From assembly GCA_900095095.1 (NCBI GenBank), contig FMBT01000313.1:310001-374000 (forward strand): a DNA stretch of 64,000 bases, given 5' to 3'. The notes under the pieces are model-generated. The model searched no databases. It saw nothing but the letters and a program-made list of their open reading frames with translations, and was not told the origin of the DNA. Both the position numbers and the translations under genes were made by a program. Origin of the DNA: Fragilariopsis cylindrus CCMP1102 (taxonomy: Eukaryota > Bacillariophyta > Bacillariophyceae > Bacillariales > Bacillariaceae). Numbering within the stretch: the stretch's first letter is position 1; each line of letters opens with the position of its first letter. This document shows positions 63,966-64,000 of this stretch, piece by piece.

Positions 63966-64000
63966 TGTTACTGTTAATGGCACTGTTGCTACTGTTAGAT

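Noticed and set aside
1-64000. Possible bacterial contamination, CRISPR arrays, operons, tRNA or rRNA genes
   Set aside because: Genes have spliceosomal introns, plastid presequences and eukaryotic families; no spaced repeats, ribosome-binding operon layout, tRNA B-box cloverleaf or rRNA sequence was found by eye.

Overview
The window reads as nuclear DNA of a stramenopile alga, most likely a diatom and probably a pennate one. Several predicted proteins begin with a signal peptide followed by a transit-like segment with an aromatic residue at the cleavage point, as in TEA|FVPS, ATG|FSPL and VTS|FHLP, which is the complex-plastid targeting pattern of diatoms. Genes have few, short GT-AG introns (about 130-190 nt), some of them stop-free, and micro-exons of 24 and 29 nt occur. 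Ty1/copia retrotransposons are plentiful in diatoms, and one apparently whole copy lies here. Species assignment is inference; no rRNA or organelle marker is present.

Layout, left to right. 1-6 kb: an edge-truncated zinc alcohol dehydrogenase (-) diverges from a UFD2/UBE4-type ubiquitin E4 ligase (+). 6-8 kb: an AAAP-type amino-acid transporter. 8-10.2 kb: gene-poor, with a decayed coding remnant. 10.2-17.4 kb: an SR-like splicing factor, a possible plastid lumen protein, a plastid PH-like membrane protein, and an MsrB-fold protein that has lost its catalytic cysteine and gained an IQ motif. 17.9-19.6 kb: a broken receptor-like gene with two solute-binding domains. 19.9-28.8 kb: a low-complexity protein with a duplicated motif, a tandem pair of plastid proteins, a membrane-anchored trypsin-like protease and an ankyrin protein.

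29.58-35.70 kb is an apparently whole copia element with 343-bp LTRs that read as identical and a 5-bp target duplication CTCAC. It sits 43 bp upstream of the start codon of a poorly resolved gene. 37.4-43.4 kb: a PhyH-type dioxygenase fused to Sel1 repeats and a membrane-anchored BBE-like flavoprotein point away from each other. Between them lies a 1.19-kb TTAA-flanked, piggyBac-like non-autonomous element carrying three units of a 193-bp tandem repeat.

43.6-64 kb is gene-dense: a GSTCD-like methyltransferase split across two frames, an RsmD-like plastid rRNA methyltransferase with an altered catalytic motif, a very acidic multi-pass membrane protein, SAM50, a plastid fibrillin, a flavin-reductase-fold protein, a DDX24/MAK5-like helicase in five exons, a thylakoid lumen FKBP with a 29-nt exon, a mitochondrial phosphate carrier, and a family with a GDNPAV motif. 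Most neighbours are divergent or convergent pairs with 0.1-0.7 kb between them and no functional clustering, except a modest bias towards plastid proteins. No tRNA, rRNA or CRISPR array was found. Splice sites were placed by eye from GT-AG signals, reading frame and family alignment.
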